Part shown: positions 24,500-32,073 of the stretch, piece after piece | Position numbering within the stretch: position 1 is the stretch's first letter | Layout of the letters: the number at the start of each line of letters is the position of its first letter | Assembly (NCBI GenBank): GCA_012838385.1 | Contig: DUPL01000004.1 | Coordinates: 1-47,515, forward strand | From: Clostridiaceae bacterium | GTDB lineage: Bacteria > Bacillota > Clostridia > UBA1212 > DUPL01 | Direction: 5' to 3' | Length of the DNA: 47,515 nucleotides | Notes under the pieces: model-generated | Database searches by the model: none | Told to the model about the DNA's origin: nothing | Seen by the model: only the letters and a program-made list of their open reading frames with translations | Position numbers and translations under genes: made by a program

Positions 24500-25267
24500 A
24501 TGAAACTGATATACATAAAACACGGCAGGCAATTTTTAATTATTTCTCTTGTCCTGGTTATTGTAATGATGCTGGCGGTTGTGTCGATGGTAAAGGATCA
24601 TTTGGGAAGGGCTCAGGAAACCCTTCTACCCATATATGGTACGGACGATGATAACATGAGAATCTCTCTTACAATTAACTGTGCCTGGGGTGCTGATGAC
24701 ATACCTGAGATACTTGATATTCTGGACAGGGAACAGGTAAAGGCTACGTTTTTTGTTCTAGGAATCTGGGCGGAGAAGAATCCTGAGATGCTTAAATTGA
24801 TACATGACAGAGGTCATGAGATTGGAAATCATTCATATTCCCACAAGCTGCCCTCCAGAATATCTGTGAAACAGATGGAAGAGGAGATAGACAAGGCAAA
24901 TGATGCAATAGAGAAGATTGTAGGATTCAGGCCTTTGTTATACAGGGCTCCTTCAGGAGACCATACGGAGGAGCTTTTGACGCTTACCCAGAGGAAAGGA
25001 TTGTATACTATAAAATGGACTGTTGACAGCATAGACTGGAAAGATTCGATGACTGCCCAGAACATTATAGACAGGGTCACAGGAAGAACAAGGTCCGGCA
25101 GCATACTTCTTTTCCATAATGACACAAAACATACAAAGGATGTTCTGCCGGTCATCATCAAGCATTTGAAGAATGAAGGCTATGATTTTGTCAAGGTTTC
25201 CGAACTTATATACAAGACCGATTACTACATAGACCACCAGGGAATCCAGAGAGGCAAAAGAGGTTAA
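24500..25267 (+). CDS. Membrane-anchored polysaccharide deacetylase (NodB/PdaB-like), altered motif 1
   Basis: The 255-residue protein has an N-terminal signal anchor (about 11-32) and an outward-facing NodB domain (about 53-240). Motif 2, HSYSH (about 111-115), supplies the metal-binding histidines. Motif 3, RAPSG (about 149), motif 4, DSIDWKD, and motif 5, LFHN, are present. Motif 1, normally TFD(D/A).(W)G, reads TINCAWG (57-63), so the usual catalytic-base Asp is replaced by Asn. Family members remove acetyl groups from peptidoglycan or other polymers; PdaB-type proteins act in sporulation. Activity here is doubtful. ATG 24500 has GGAG six bases upstream. Confidence 0.88.
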   Translation: MKLIYIKHGRQFLIISLVLVIVMMLAVVSMVKDHLGRAQETLLPIYGTDDDNMRISLTINCAWGADDIPEILDILDREQVKATFFVLGIWAEKNPEMLKLIHDRGHEIGNHSYSHKLPSRISVKQMEEEIDKANDAIEKIVGFRPLLYRAPSGDHTEELLTLTQRKGLYTIKWTVDSIDWKDSMTAQNIIDRVTGRTRSGSILLFHNDTKHTKDVLPVIIKHLKNEGYDFVKVSELIYKTDYYIDHQGIQRGKRG

Positions 25268-25274
25268 AAAGTAA

Positions 25275-25303
25275 TTGCATTAACCTTTGTTATTGTATAT
25301 AAT
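25275..25303 (+). promoter_or_regulatory. Promoter of the double OB-fold protein gene
   Basis: TTGCAT (25275-25280) and TATAAT (25298-25303) are 17 bases apart, 57 bases before the GTG start. Confidence 0.7.
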
Positions 25304-25359
25304 GGAAGTCGCCATAGGAAAAAACTTGTTTTAATTACAACAGAGAAGGGAGTTTTTTT

Positions 25360-26007
25360 GTGTCAGCTGAACTTGCAGAGAATAATGTTGCGTCAATATC
25401 AGGAATAATATCCTCCGAAATTGAATACAGTCATAAGATATATGGAGAGTCGTTTTACAATTTTTATGTTGTCGTAATGAGACTGAGCAAAAGTTATGAT
25501 ACAATACCTGTCACAATTTCCGAAAGAATTGTACCCATAGAAAAGCTTCAAAAGGGCAAATACGTGGAAGTGAACGGTCAGTTTAGATCATACAACATGG
25601 CGGACGGAGAATCCAGGTTGATGCTTACTTTATTCGTGAAGGATATTAATATTGCTGATACAAAACCGGATAAGCCGGATATGAATCAGATTGAATTGAA
25701 TGGTTTTATCTGCAAACAGCCTGTTTACAGAGTTACTCCCTTTAACCGTGAAATAGCTGATATTCTACTTGCGGTAAACCGTCCATACAATCGTTCAGAT
25801 TACATACCCTGTATTTTGTGGGGAAGAAATGCAAGATTTGCCAAGAATTTGTCCGTTGGGGACAATATCAGGATTTTTGGAAGGGTGCAAAGCAGGGAAT
25901 ATGAGAAAGTGCTGCCCTCGGGAGAGACGGAAACAAGGGTGGCTTATGAGGTGTCGGTTTCCAGGGTGGAATTGGTAACACCGAGGCCGGATAATTTTCT
26001 TGAATAA
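25360..26007 (+). CDS. SSB-like protein with two OB folds
   Basis: The 215-residue protein appears to be two OB-fold units: about 10-100 (ASISGIISSEIEYSH, then KYVEVNGQFRSY) and about 108-205 (IELNGFICKQPVYRVTPFNR, then DYIPCILWGRNARFAKNLS). The second closely resembles single-stranded DNA-binding proteins (the x-CxxWG-x-A pattern). It lacks the acidic SSB tail. GTG 25360 has AGAAGGGAG upstream. It precedes a P-loop protein and priA on the same strand, so a role with ssDNA at replication forks is plausible but inferred. Confidence 0.7.
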   Translation: MSAELAENNVASISGIISSEIEYSHKIYGESFYNFYVVVMRLSKSYDTIPVTISERIVPIEKLQKGKYVEVNGQFRSYNMADGESRLMLTLFVKDINIADTKPDKPDMNQIELNGFICKQPVYRVTPFNREIADILLAVNRPYNRSDYIPCILWGRNARFAKNLSVGDNIRIFGRVQSREYEKVLPSGETETRVAYEVSVSRVELVTPRPDNFLE

Positions 26008-26028
26008 TTTTTGTAAATATAGTAGAAT
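26000..26028 (+). promoter_or_regulatory. Promoter of the small P-loop protein gene
   Basis: TTGAAT (26000-26005) and TAGAAT (26023-26028) are 17 bases apart. Transcription would start near 26035, which excludes an ATG at 26029 and supports ATG 26062. Confidence 0.6.
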
Positions 26029-26061
26029 ATGAGTATAGAAAAATATCGGAGGGATGCTATT

Positions 26062-26472
26062 ATGGTTAAGGTACTCTATGGCAGTAAAGGAACGGGCAAG
26101 ACTAAGAAGATGTTGGAAGATGCAAACAATCTTGCCAGGGAAAGTTCCGGAGTTGTTGTATTCATTGATGACAGCAACGAGCTGCTCATAAAATTGTCTC
26201 ACAAGATCAGATTTATCAACATTCTCGATTATCCTGTTTACGGTTCTGAAGCATTTCTAGGTTTTCTATGCGGTGTGGTTTCCCAGAATTATGACATAGA
26301 AACGATTTTCATAGATGGACTTACGTATATAGTTCACCAGGACGCAGAGTCATTAAAAAAGTTTTTCGAAGGCGTATCCAAGATTTCCAAAGAGCATGAC
26401 GTTAACTTTTATATGAGTATTAATGGAGATGAAAACAATATTCCTGAATTTATTAAGGAGTATGCTGTTTGA
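26062..26472 (+). CDS. Small P-loop ATP-binding protein
   Basis: The 136-residue protein begins MVKVLYGSKGTGKTKKMLE, with a Walker A motif GSKGTGKT at about 7-14. Walker B-like TIFIDGLTYI lies near residue 80, preceded by strands VVVFIDDSNEL and RFINILDY. It is compact, with no other domain, and is not assigned to a named family. ATG 26062 has GGAGGG eight bases upstream. It lies between the SSB-like gene and priA, each with its own signals. A terminator follows, so it is not obligatorily co-transcribed with priA. Confidence 0.75.
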   Translation: MVKVLYGSKGTGKTKKMLEDANNLARESSGVVVFIDDSNELLIKLSHKIRFINILDYPVYGSEAFLGFLCGVVSQNYDIETIFIDGLTYIVHQDAESLKKFFEGVSKISKEHDVNFYMSINGDENNIPEFIKEYAV

Positions 26473-26503
26473 GTCATTAAATAAAAGGAATATTGAACAA
26501 AAT

Positions 26504-26537
26504 GGCGGATACTCATAATAATGTGTACCGCCTTTTT
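26504..26537 (+). terminator. Terminator between the P-loop gene and priA
   Basis: GGCGG-A-TAC pairs with GTACCGCC (one bulge), followed by TTTTTAATT. The priA start is only 15 bases further on. Confidence 0.6.
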
Positions 26538-26551
26538 AATTGGGGAGAAAG

Positions 26552-28780
26552 ATGATAGCAAACGTATACCTTCTTGATAGCAACTTCATATATGATAACA
26601 AATACAGTTACATTGTACCAAAGCACCTGGCGAATGATGTGTCGGAAGGTGTGTTTGTCACCGTGCCTTTTGGGAAGGGTAACAAAAAGGTTGCAGCTCT
26701 TGTCTGGGAGCTTCAGGAAAGTTATTCAGGTGAATATGAGCTTAAGGAGATTCAAAGTATTGCAGATATTGAACCGTTGACAGAAAAGGAGATGGTTTTG
26801 GCTCGGAAAATGCATGAGACGTATCTCTGCACCATCGGAGAGGCGGCAAGGTGTATGATACCTCCTGAAGGAAACAAAGGCAGACTGCAGAATGTGGCAA
26901 AACTTGCAGGAAGTGAGGAAGAAACCAGGCAGATTATCAAATCAGAAGAGTTTAGGAATATTAAGTACATAAAGGTGTTGCAAGCACTTTTCGAAGGACC
27001 AATGCTGACAAGCGAGCTTATGAATGCAACCCAGGCAAGCATGTATATAATAAACAAACTTAAGGACAATGGGCACATAATAGTATACAAGGAACGTGTG
27101 TTGGAGGAAGAAAAACCAAAAAATATTGAGATTACATCCGAGCCGTTGGTGCTTAACAACGAGCAGAAAGCTGTTTATGAAGAAGTTTGCAGGATGATTG
27201 AAAAGGAAGAGTTTGCAGAAGTACTATTGCATGGAGTTACAGGCAGTGGCAAGACGGAAGTGTACATGCAGCTCATAGCCAAGGTTATGGAAAAGGGAGG
27301 AAACTCCATACTTTTGGTTCCTGAGATATCCCTTACACCCCAGATGGTGGAAAGACTCACCGGCAGATTTGGAAACAAGGTGGCAATACTTCACTCAAGG
27401 CTTACTGATAATGAAAGGAACATGGAGTGGAAAAGTATAAGAAGGGGAGAGGTGTCGGTGGCGGTTGGCGCAAGAAGTTGCGTTTTTGCTCCGTTTGACA
27501 ATGTCTCTCTTTTCATAATAGATGAAGAGCAGGAAGATACATACAAGTCAGATGACTTGGCGCCAAGATATCTTGCCCATGAGGTCTGTGTGATGAGGGC
27601 GAAAATGAATGGTGCCATCGTCATTTATGGTTCAGCCACACCCAATATCAGTACATATTATAGGGCGACAAAGGGAGATGTGCATCTGTTCACTCTTAAA
27701 CAAAGAGCGAAGGATGTGTCTTTGCTCCCTCCAATTGAGATAGTTGACATGCGAAGGGAAATGGGGCTTGGCGACAACATGTTCTCACAAAGACTCCTGC
27801 AGGAGATGAAAAAGAACCTTGAAGCAAACGAGCAGACAGTTCTTTTCATAAACAGAAGGGGTTTTTCGAGAAATTTGCAGTGCCAAAGCTGCGGAAAGAC
27901 CATGAAATGCAGACGATGCAATATACCAATGACACTGCATTTGAAGCAGGAGAGGATTGTCTGCCACTACTGTGGCAATACCGCGCCAGCTCCAAAGACA
28001 TGCCCCCACTGCAAGAGTGTTTCTTTTATAAGAAAGGGGATAGGTACGGAAAAAGTTGAAGAGGCGCTTAAAAAACAGTTTCCCGGGTGCACTGTTGTAA
28101 GGATGGATACGGACACAACCTCCGTAAAGGACGGGCATGCAAAGATGATACAAAAGTTTAGGGATGAAAGGGCTGACTTTTTGGTCGGTACCCAGATGAT
28201 TGCAAAAGGTCATGACTTTCCATTGGTAACACTAGTAGGAGTTATTAATGCAGATTCCCTTATTAATCTGCAGGATTACAGGGCGCAGGAAAAAGCGTAC
28301 CAGCTATTGACACAAGTGTCTGGTCGTGCAGGCAGGGATGAACTTCCTGGCAGAGTTATAATTCAAGCATATAATATAGATGACTATGCAATTGAATGTG
28401 CTGCCAATGGAGTGTATGAGGATTTTTACAGAAATGAAATACTGGTAAGACAAAAACTGTGGTATCCTCCGTTTTGCGAAATTGGAGCTGTCAGGTTCAG
28501 TGGAGTGAACGACAAGGATGTTTATGATATGGCGGCATTGCATAGGAAGGTTCTGGTGGGTCTTGTGAAGGATAAAGGGACGGAGGTGTTAGGTCCTACC
28601 AGAAGCGGTATTCCCAAGATAAACAACAAATACAGATGGCGCCTTATTGTAAAATGTTCAGACCGGGACTTGTTGGTTGATTTATTTAGAGAGTACTTGG
28701 AGGAAATAAGGAAGGATAACAAGTACGTTAAAAACGACATAAGTATGATGTATGACATAAATCCCGGCTTTATGATATAG
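26552..28780 (+). CDS. priA: Primosomal protein N' (PriA), replication-restart helicase
   Basis: The 742-residue superfamily 2 helicase reloads the replisome at stalled forks. It has an N-terminal DNA-binding part (YSYIVPKHLANDVSEGVFV), Walker A GVTGSGKTEVYM (about 228), a Walker B box reading DEEQEDTYK (about 324, where DEEH is usual), GSATPNISTYY, an eight-cysteine zinc module (about 443-489: CQSCG, CRRCN, CHYCG, CPHC), and the C-terminal motifs GTQMIAKGHDFP and SGRAGR. ATG 26552 follows TTGGGGAG. It heads the co-directional housekeeping run with def 78 bases further on. Confidence 0.96.
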   Translation: MIANVYLLDSNFIYDNKYSYIVPKHLANDVSEGVFVTVPFGKGNKKVAALVWELQESYSGEYELKEIQSIADIEPLTEKEMVLARKMHETYLCTIGEAARCMIPPEGNKGRLQNVAKLAGSEEETRQIIKSEEFRNIKYIKVLQALFEGPMLTSELMNATQASMYIINKLKDNGHIIVYKERVLEEEKPKNIEITSEPLVLNNEQKAVYEEVCRMIEKEEFAEVLLHGVTGSGKTEVYMQLIAKVMEKGGNSILLVPEISLTPQMVERLTGRFGNKVAILHSRLTDNERNMEWKSIRRGEVSVAVGARSCVFAPFDNVSLFIIDEEQEDTYKSDDLAPRYLAHEVCVMRAKMNGAIVIYGSATPNISTYYRATKGDVHLFTLKQRAKDVSLLPPIEIVDMRREMGLGDNMFSQRLLQEMKKNLEANEQTVLFINRRGFSRNLQCQSCGKTMKCRRCNIPMTLHLKQERIVCHYCGNTAPAPKTCPHCKSVSFIRKGIGTEKVEEALKKQFPGCTVVRMDTDTTSVKDGHAKMIQKFRDERADFLVGTQMIAKGHDFPLVTLVGVINADSLINLQDYRAQEKAYQLLTQVSGRAGRDELPGRVIIQAYNIDDYAIECAANGVYEDFYRNEILVRQKLWYPPFCEIGAVRFSGVNDKDVYDMAALHRKVLVGLVKDKGTEVLGPTRSGIPKINNKYRWRLIVKCSDRDLLVDLFREYLEEIRKDNKYVKNDISMMYDINPGFMI

Positions 28781-28858
28781 AATTGAAAAGAGATGTCGTA
28801 TATGGTAATATATATTGACAAAATAAAATATAAAATATCAATATAAAGGAAGAGAATT

Positions 28859-29347
28859 ATGGCAGTTAGGCAGGTAAGATATGAAGGCGATCCCGTACTC
28901 AGGGTCAAGTGCAAGAAGGTAAACGAGATAAGCCCAAGAATAAAAAGACTTATAGAAGACATGTTCGACACGATGTACGAGTTGAACGGAGTCGGCCTTG
29001 CAGCGCCCCAAATCGGGATTGTTCGCAGAATTGTAGTCATAGACGATTACAACGGTGCAAAATACGCACTGATAAATCCATATATAGTCAGCGAAATCGG
29101 AGAACAGGAGTCAAAGGAAGGATGTCTCAGTATTCCAGGATATTACGGCTATGTAAAAAGACCGTCTGAGATACATGTAAAGGCATTGAATGAAAATGGT
29201 GAAGAGATTGAGATAAAGGCAAACGGAATGCTAGCAAACATATTAAGTCACGAGCTTGACCATTTGGATGGAGTTCTCTACAAAGACAAGGCATATGAAT
29301 TTGCCAAGCTTGAAGAGGATAAAGAATTGTCTGACGAGGATGAGTGA
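28859..29347 (+). CDS. def: Peptide deformylase
   Basis: A 162-residue metalloenzyme removing the N-formyl group from new proteins. The three family motifs are complete: GVGLAAPQIG (about 44-53), EGCLSIPG with the metal Cys (about 87-94) and HELDHLDG with both metal His (about 131-138). The length fits type 2-like Firmicute enzymes, with an acidic tail EEDKELSDEDE. ATG 28859 has AAAGGAAGAG upstream. A TTGACA box at 28815 suggests a promoter, with a poor -10 near 28836. It is followed after three bases by fmt. Confidence 0.96.
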   Translation: MAVRQVRYEGDPVLRVKCKKVNEISPRIKRLIEDMFDTMYELNGVGLAAPQIGIVRRIVVIDDYNGAKYALINPYIVSEIGEQESKEGCLSIPGYYGYVKRPSEIHVKALNENGEEIEIKANGMLANILSHELDHLDGVLYKDKAYEFAKLEEDKELSDEDE

Positions 29348-29350
29348 TTG

Positions 29351-30292
29351 ATGAATAAAAGATTGAAAATTGTATTCATGGGTACTCCTGAGTTCGCCCT
29401 GCCTTCCCTGAAAGCTTTGGATGTGCATCATGATGTGGTTTGCGTTGTCACAAACCCGGACAAGCCAAAGGGCAGGGGAGGAAAAGTTACCAGTCCGTGT
29501 ACAAAGGTGTATGCAGAGAGTAAAGGGATTGATGTTCTGCAGCCTGAGAGCGTGAAGGCAAAGGAATTTTACGATGCCTTGACATCCTATGGTGCGGATG
29601 TTTTTGTGACATGCGCTTATGGAAAGATACTACCTGAGAGTATTATCTCAATACCGAAGTTCGGGTGCATAAACATACATGCATCCCTTTTGCCAAAGTA
29701 TAGGGGGGCTGCTCCTCTTTGGCACTGCATAATAGATGGAGAAAAGGAAACTGGAATTACCACCATGATGACGGATGTGGGCATGGATACGGGTGATATT
29801 CTACTTGCCAGAGAGATTGACATTCCCGTTGACATGACCATGGGAGAGCTGCATGATGTGCTGGCGGAGCTTGGCAGTGTTGTTATCATAGAAACAATTG
29901 ATAAGCTTATGGATGGAACTCTTAAAAGGATACCTCAGAACCATGACGAGGCAACTTATGCTCCCATGGTAACAAGGGAAACGGGAAGAATAGATTTCAA
30001 AAAATCCGCTTTGGATGTGCATAATCTTGTTAGGGGCACAAATCCCTTTCCAGGAAGTTATTGCTTTGTAGATGGCAAGAAGCTTAAGATATGGAAGACA
30101 GCTCTTGTTGATATGGATGTTGAAGATGCAAGACCTGGAGAAGTTGTTGAAATAGATCAAACAGGTGCATTGGTGAAAGCGGGTTTGGGTGTTGTCAGAA
30201 TTATTGAAGTACAGGGAGAAAATGCAAAGAGAATGCATGTCTGGGATTACAACAACGGACATCCCATGCCTCCTGGAACAATATTAAATTGA
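29351..30292 (+). CDS. fmt: Methionyl-tRNA formyltransferase
   Basis: The 313-residue enzyme formylates initiator Met-tRNA. It shows KIVFMGTPEFALPSL at the start, the catalytic segment INIHASLLPKYRGAAP (Asn, His and SLLPKYRG loop), TTMMTDVGMDTGDILL with the essential Asp, and a C-terminal OB domain (about 208-313) starting near IDFKKSALDVHNLVRG. ATG 29351 immediately follows the def stop codon, so the two are translated together, which is the usual pairing. Confidence 0.96.
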   Translation: MNKRLKIVFMGTPEFALPSLKALDVHHDVVCVVTNPDKPKGRGGKVTSPCTKVYAESKGIDVLQPESVKAKEFYDALTSYGADVFVTCAYGKILPESIISIPKFGCINIHASLLPKYRGAAPLWHCIIDGEKETGITTMMTDVGMDTGDILLAREIDIPVDMTMGELHDVLAELGSVVIIETIDKLMDGTLKRIPQNHDEATYAPMVTRETGRIDFKKSALDVHNLVRGTNPFPGSYCFVDGKKLKIWKTALVDMDVEDARPGEVVEIDQTGALVKAGLGVVRIIEVQGENAKRMHVWDYNNGHPMPPGTILN

Positions 30293-30302
30293 AGGTGAAA
30301 AT

Positions 30303-31322
30303 GTGAAGAAGACAAACCTTCTCGATTATACATTGGATGAACTAAAAGAATATGTATCTGGACTGGGTCTTCCCAAATACAGGGCAGCACAGATAAGGAG
30401 TAATATATACAAGGGTGTTTTTGAATTTTCCAAGATGACGGATCTTCCAGTTGAAACAAGGGAGAAACTTGACAATGTTGCATGTACTGGAAGGCTTGAG
30501 ATAGTAAGGAAGCTGGAATCAAATATAGATGGAACTAAAAAGTATCTTTTTGATCTGGGAGACGGAAATGTAATTGAAAGTGTTCTCATGAAGTACAAAT
30601 ACGGCTATTCCGCCTGCATATCCTCACAGGTTGGCTGCAAAATGGGATGCAGGTTTTGCGCATCCACCGGGCTGTCCTTTGAAAGAAACCTTACATCGGG
30701 AGAGATGCTTTCACAGATACTTACAATGCAATCGGATGCAGGTGTGAGGGTTGGAAATGTGGTAATAATGGGTATTGGAGAACCTTTGGACAATTATGAC
30801 AATGTAGTCAAATTTATTAAAGAGGCGGGAGACGGCCTTGGAATTAGTTTGAGAAAGATCTCCCTGTCTACATGCGGATTGATTCCCGGAATTGAAAGAC
30901 TGGCAGATGAAAATTTGCCTGTTACCTTGTCGGTATCGTTGCATTCACCGTACGATGGGGAAAGAAAAGAAATGATGCCTGTAAACATAAAGTATCCCAT
31001 AGACCAGCTTATGGATGCTTGTAGGAAATATGTTGAAAAAACAGGTAGACGAATTACATTTGAATATGCTATGATATCCGGGGTGAATGATACTAAGACG
31101 CATGCTGAAGATTTGGTCAGACTTGTAAAAGGCATGCTTTGTCATGTCAACCTGATACCGGTAAACAAGATAGAAACCAGCAGATATGAAAGAAGCAGGG
31201 ATGAGAATATAAGGAAGTTTGAGAAAATACTAAGCCTAAGCGGCATATCTGTAACTGTTAGGAGGGAACTCGGTCCTGATATTGAGGCTGCATGCGGGCA
31301 GCTTAGAAGGACAAAGGTGTAA
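30303..31322 (+). CDS. rlmN: Dual-specificity 23S rRNA/tRNA adenine-C2 methyltransferase RlmN
   Basis: The 339-residue radical-SAM enzyme methylates A2503 of 23S rRNA and A37 of some tRNAs. It has an N-terminal HhH-like part (DYTLDELKEYVSGLGLPKY), the CxxxCxxC iron-sulphur motif CKMGCRFC (about 112-119), GEPLDNYDNV, SLHSPYDG, and the C-terminal methyl-carrier cysteine in EAACGQLR. The start is GTG 30303; the overlapping ATG at 30301 is followed at once by a stop. It lies directly after fmt, with no rsmB between them. Confidence 0.95.
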   Translation: MKKTNLLDYTLDELKEYVSGLGLPKYRAAQIRSNIYKGVFEFSKMTDLPVETREKLDNVACTGRLEIVRKLESNIDGTKKYLFDLGDGNVIESVLMKYKYGYSACISSQVGCKMGCRFCASTGLSFERNLTSGEMLSQILTMQSDAGVRVGNVVIMGIGEPLDNYDNVVKFIKEAGDGLGISLRKISLSTCGLIPGIERLADENLPVTLSVSLHSPYDGERKEMMPVNIKYPIDQLMDACRKYVEKTGRRITFEYAMISGVNDTKTHAEDLVRLVKGMLCHVNLIPVNKIETSRYERSRDENIRKFEKILSLSGISVTVRRELGPDIEAACGQLRRTKV

Positions 31323-31325
31323 CAT

Positions 31326-32057
31326 ATGGTTTACTACGGAAAAAGCGATATTGGCCACAAAAGGCTATCAAATGAGGATTGTTACGGTTGGTATATTTGT
31401 GATGAGTGCGAGATGTCCTTCTTCATCATTGCTGATGGCATGGGAGGACATAATGCAGGCGATGTGGCAAGCAGCATGGCCGTAGAGAGCTTTCTTGATG
31501 CTGCAAGGAAATACAAGGGCAGCAAAACAAAAAGATCTGTGAGAAATTTCGCAATAAACACACTCAAAAAGATTAATTGCGCAATATATGATGCATCCAA
31601 TGATAATTACAATTATGCAGGAATGGGAACTACTTCTGTAATCTCAATCATAACTCCAAACTACATCATTGTTGCCAATGTCGGTGACAGCCGTGCATAT
31701 TTTCTTTCCGATAATGAAAGGAAGCAGCTTACCATCGATCATTCATATATTGAGTATTTAATAAGGAACGGCCTTCTTGACAGGGATCTGGCAAATGAAC
31801 ATCCCGACAGAAACATAATTACGAGGGCTTTGGGAATTGTACCCGAAATTGCAGTGGATACTTTCGAACTTACTTATAAAGAAGGAGATCTGTTAATAAT
31901 GTGCTCGGACGGTCTCAATTCAATGGTAAGTGACGAGATGATATATAAAATTGCGAGCAAATACGAATCTCCCGAGGAGATTTGTGACAACCTCATTAAT
32001 GAGGCCAAGAGAAACGGCGGAAACGACAATATAACCATAATTGTGGTCCGCCTGTAA
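31326..32057 (+). CDS. stp: PP2C-type Ser/Thr protein phosphatase
   Basis: The 243-residue PPM-family phosphatase reverses PrkC phosphorylation. Its metal-binding motifs are seen: HKRLSNEDCYG, IIADGMGGHNAGDVAS, ANVGDSRAYF, LLIMCSDGLNSMV and GGNDNITIIVV. It lies three bases after rlmN and 16 before prkC, the standard phosphatase-kinase pair. It is cytoplasmic and needs Mn/Mg. It is also called prpC in Bacillus. Confidence 0.95.
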   Translation: MVYYGKSDIGHKRLSNEDCYGWYICDECEMSFFIIADGMGGHNAGDVASSMAVESFLDAARKYKGSKTKRSVRNFAINTLKKINCAIYDASNDNYNYAGMGTTSVISIITPNYIIVANVGDSRAYFLSDNERKQLTIDHSYIEYLIRNGLLDRDLANEHPDRNIITRALGIVPEIAVDTFELTYKEGDLLIMCSDGLNSMVSDEMIYKIASKYESPEEICDNLINEAKRNGGNDNITIIVVRL

Positions 32058-32073
32058 ATAATGGAGGTATGTG

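Noticed and set aside
26029-26061. Upstream ATG extending the small P-loop protein by 11 residues
   Set aside because: It lies at the edge of the likely -10 box and has no ribosome site; ATG 26062 has a good one.
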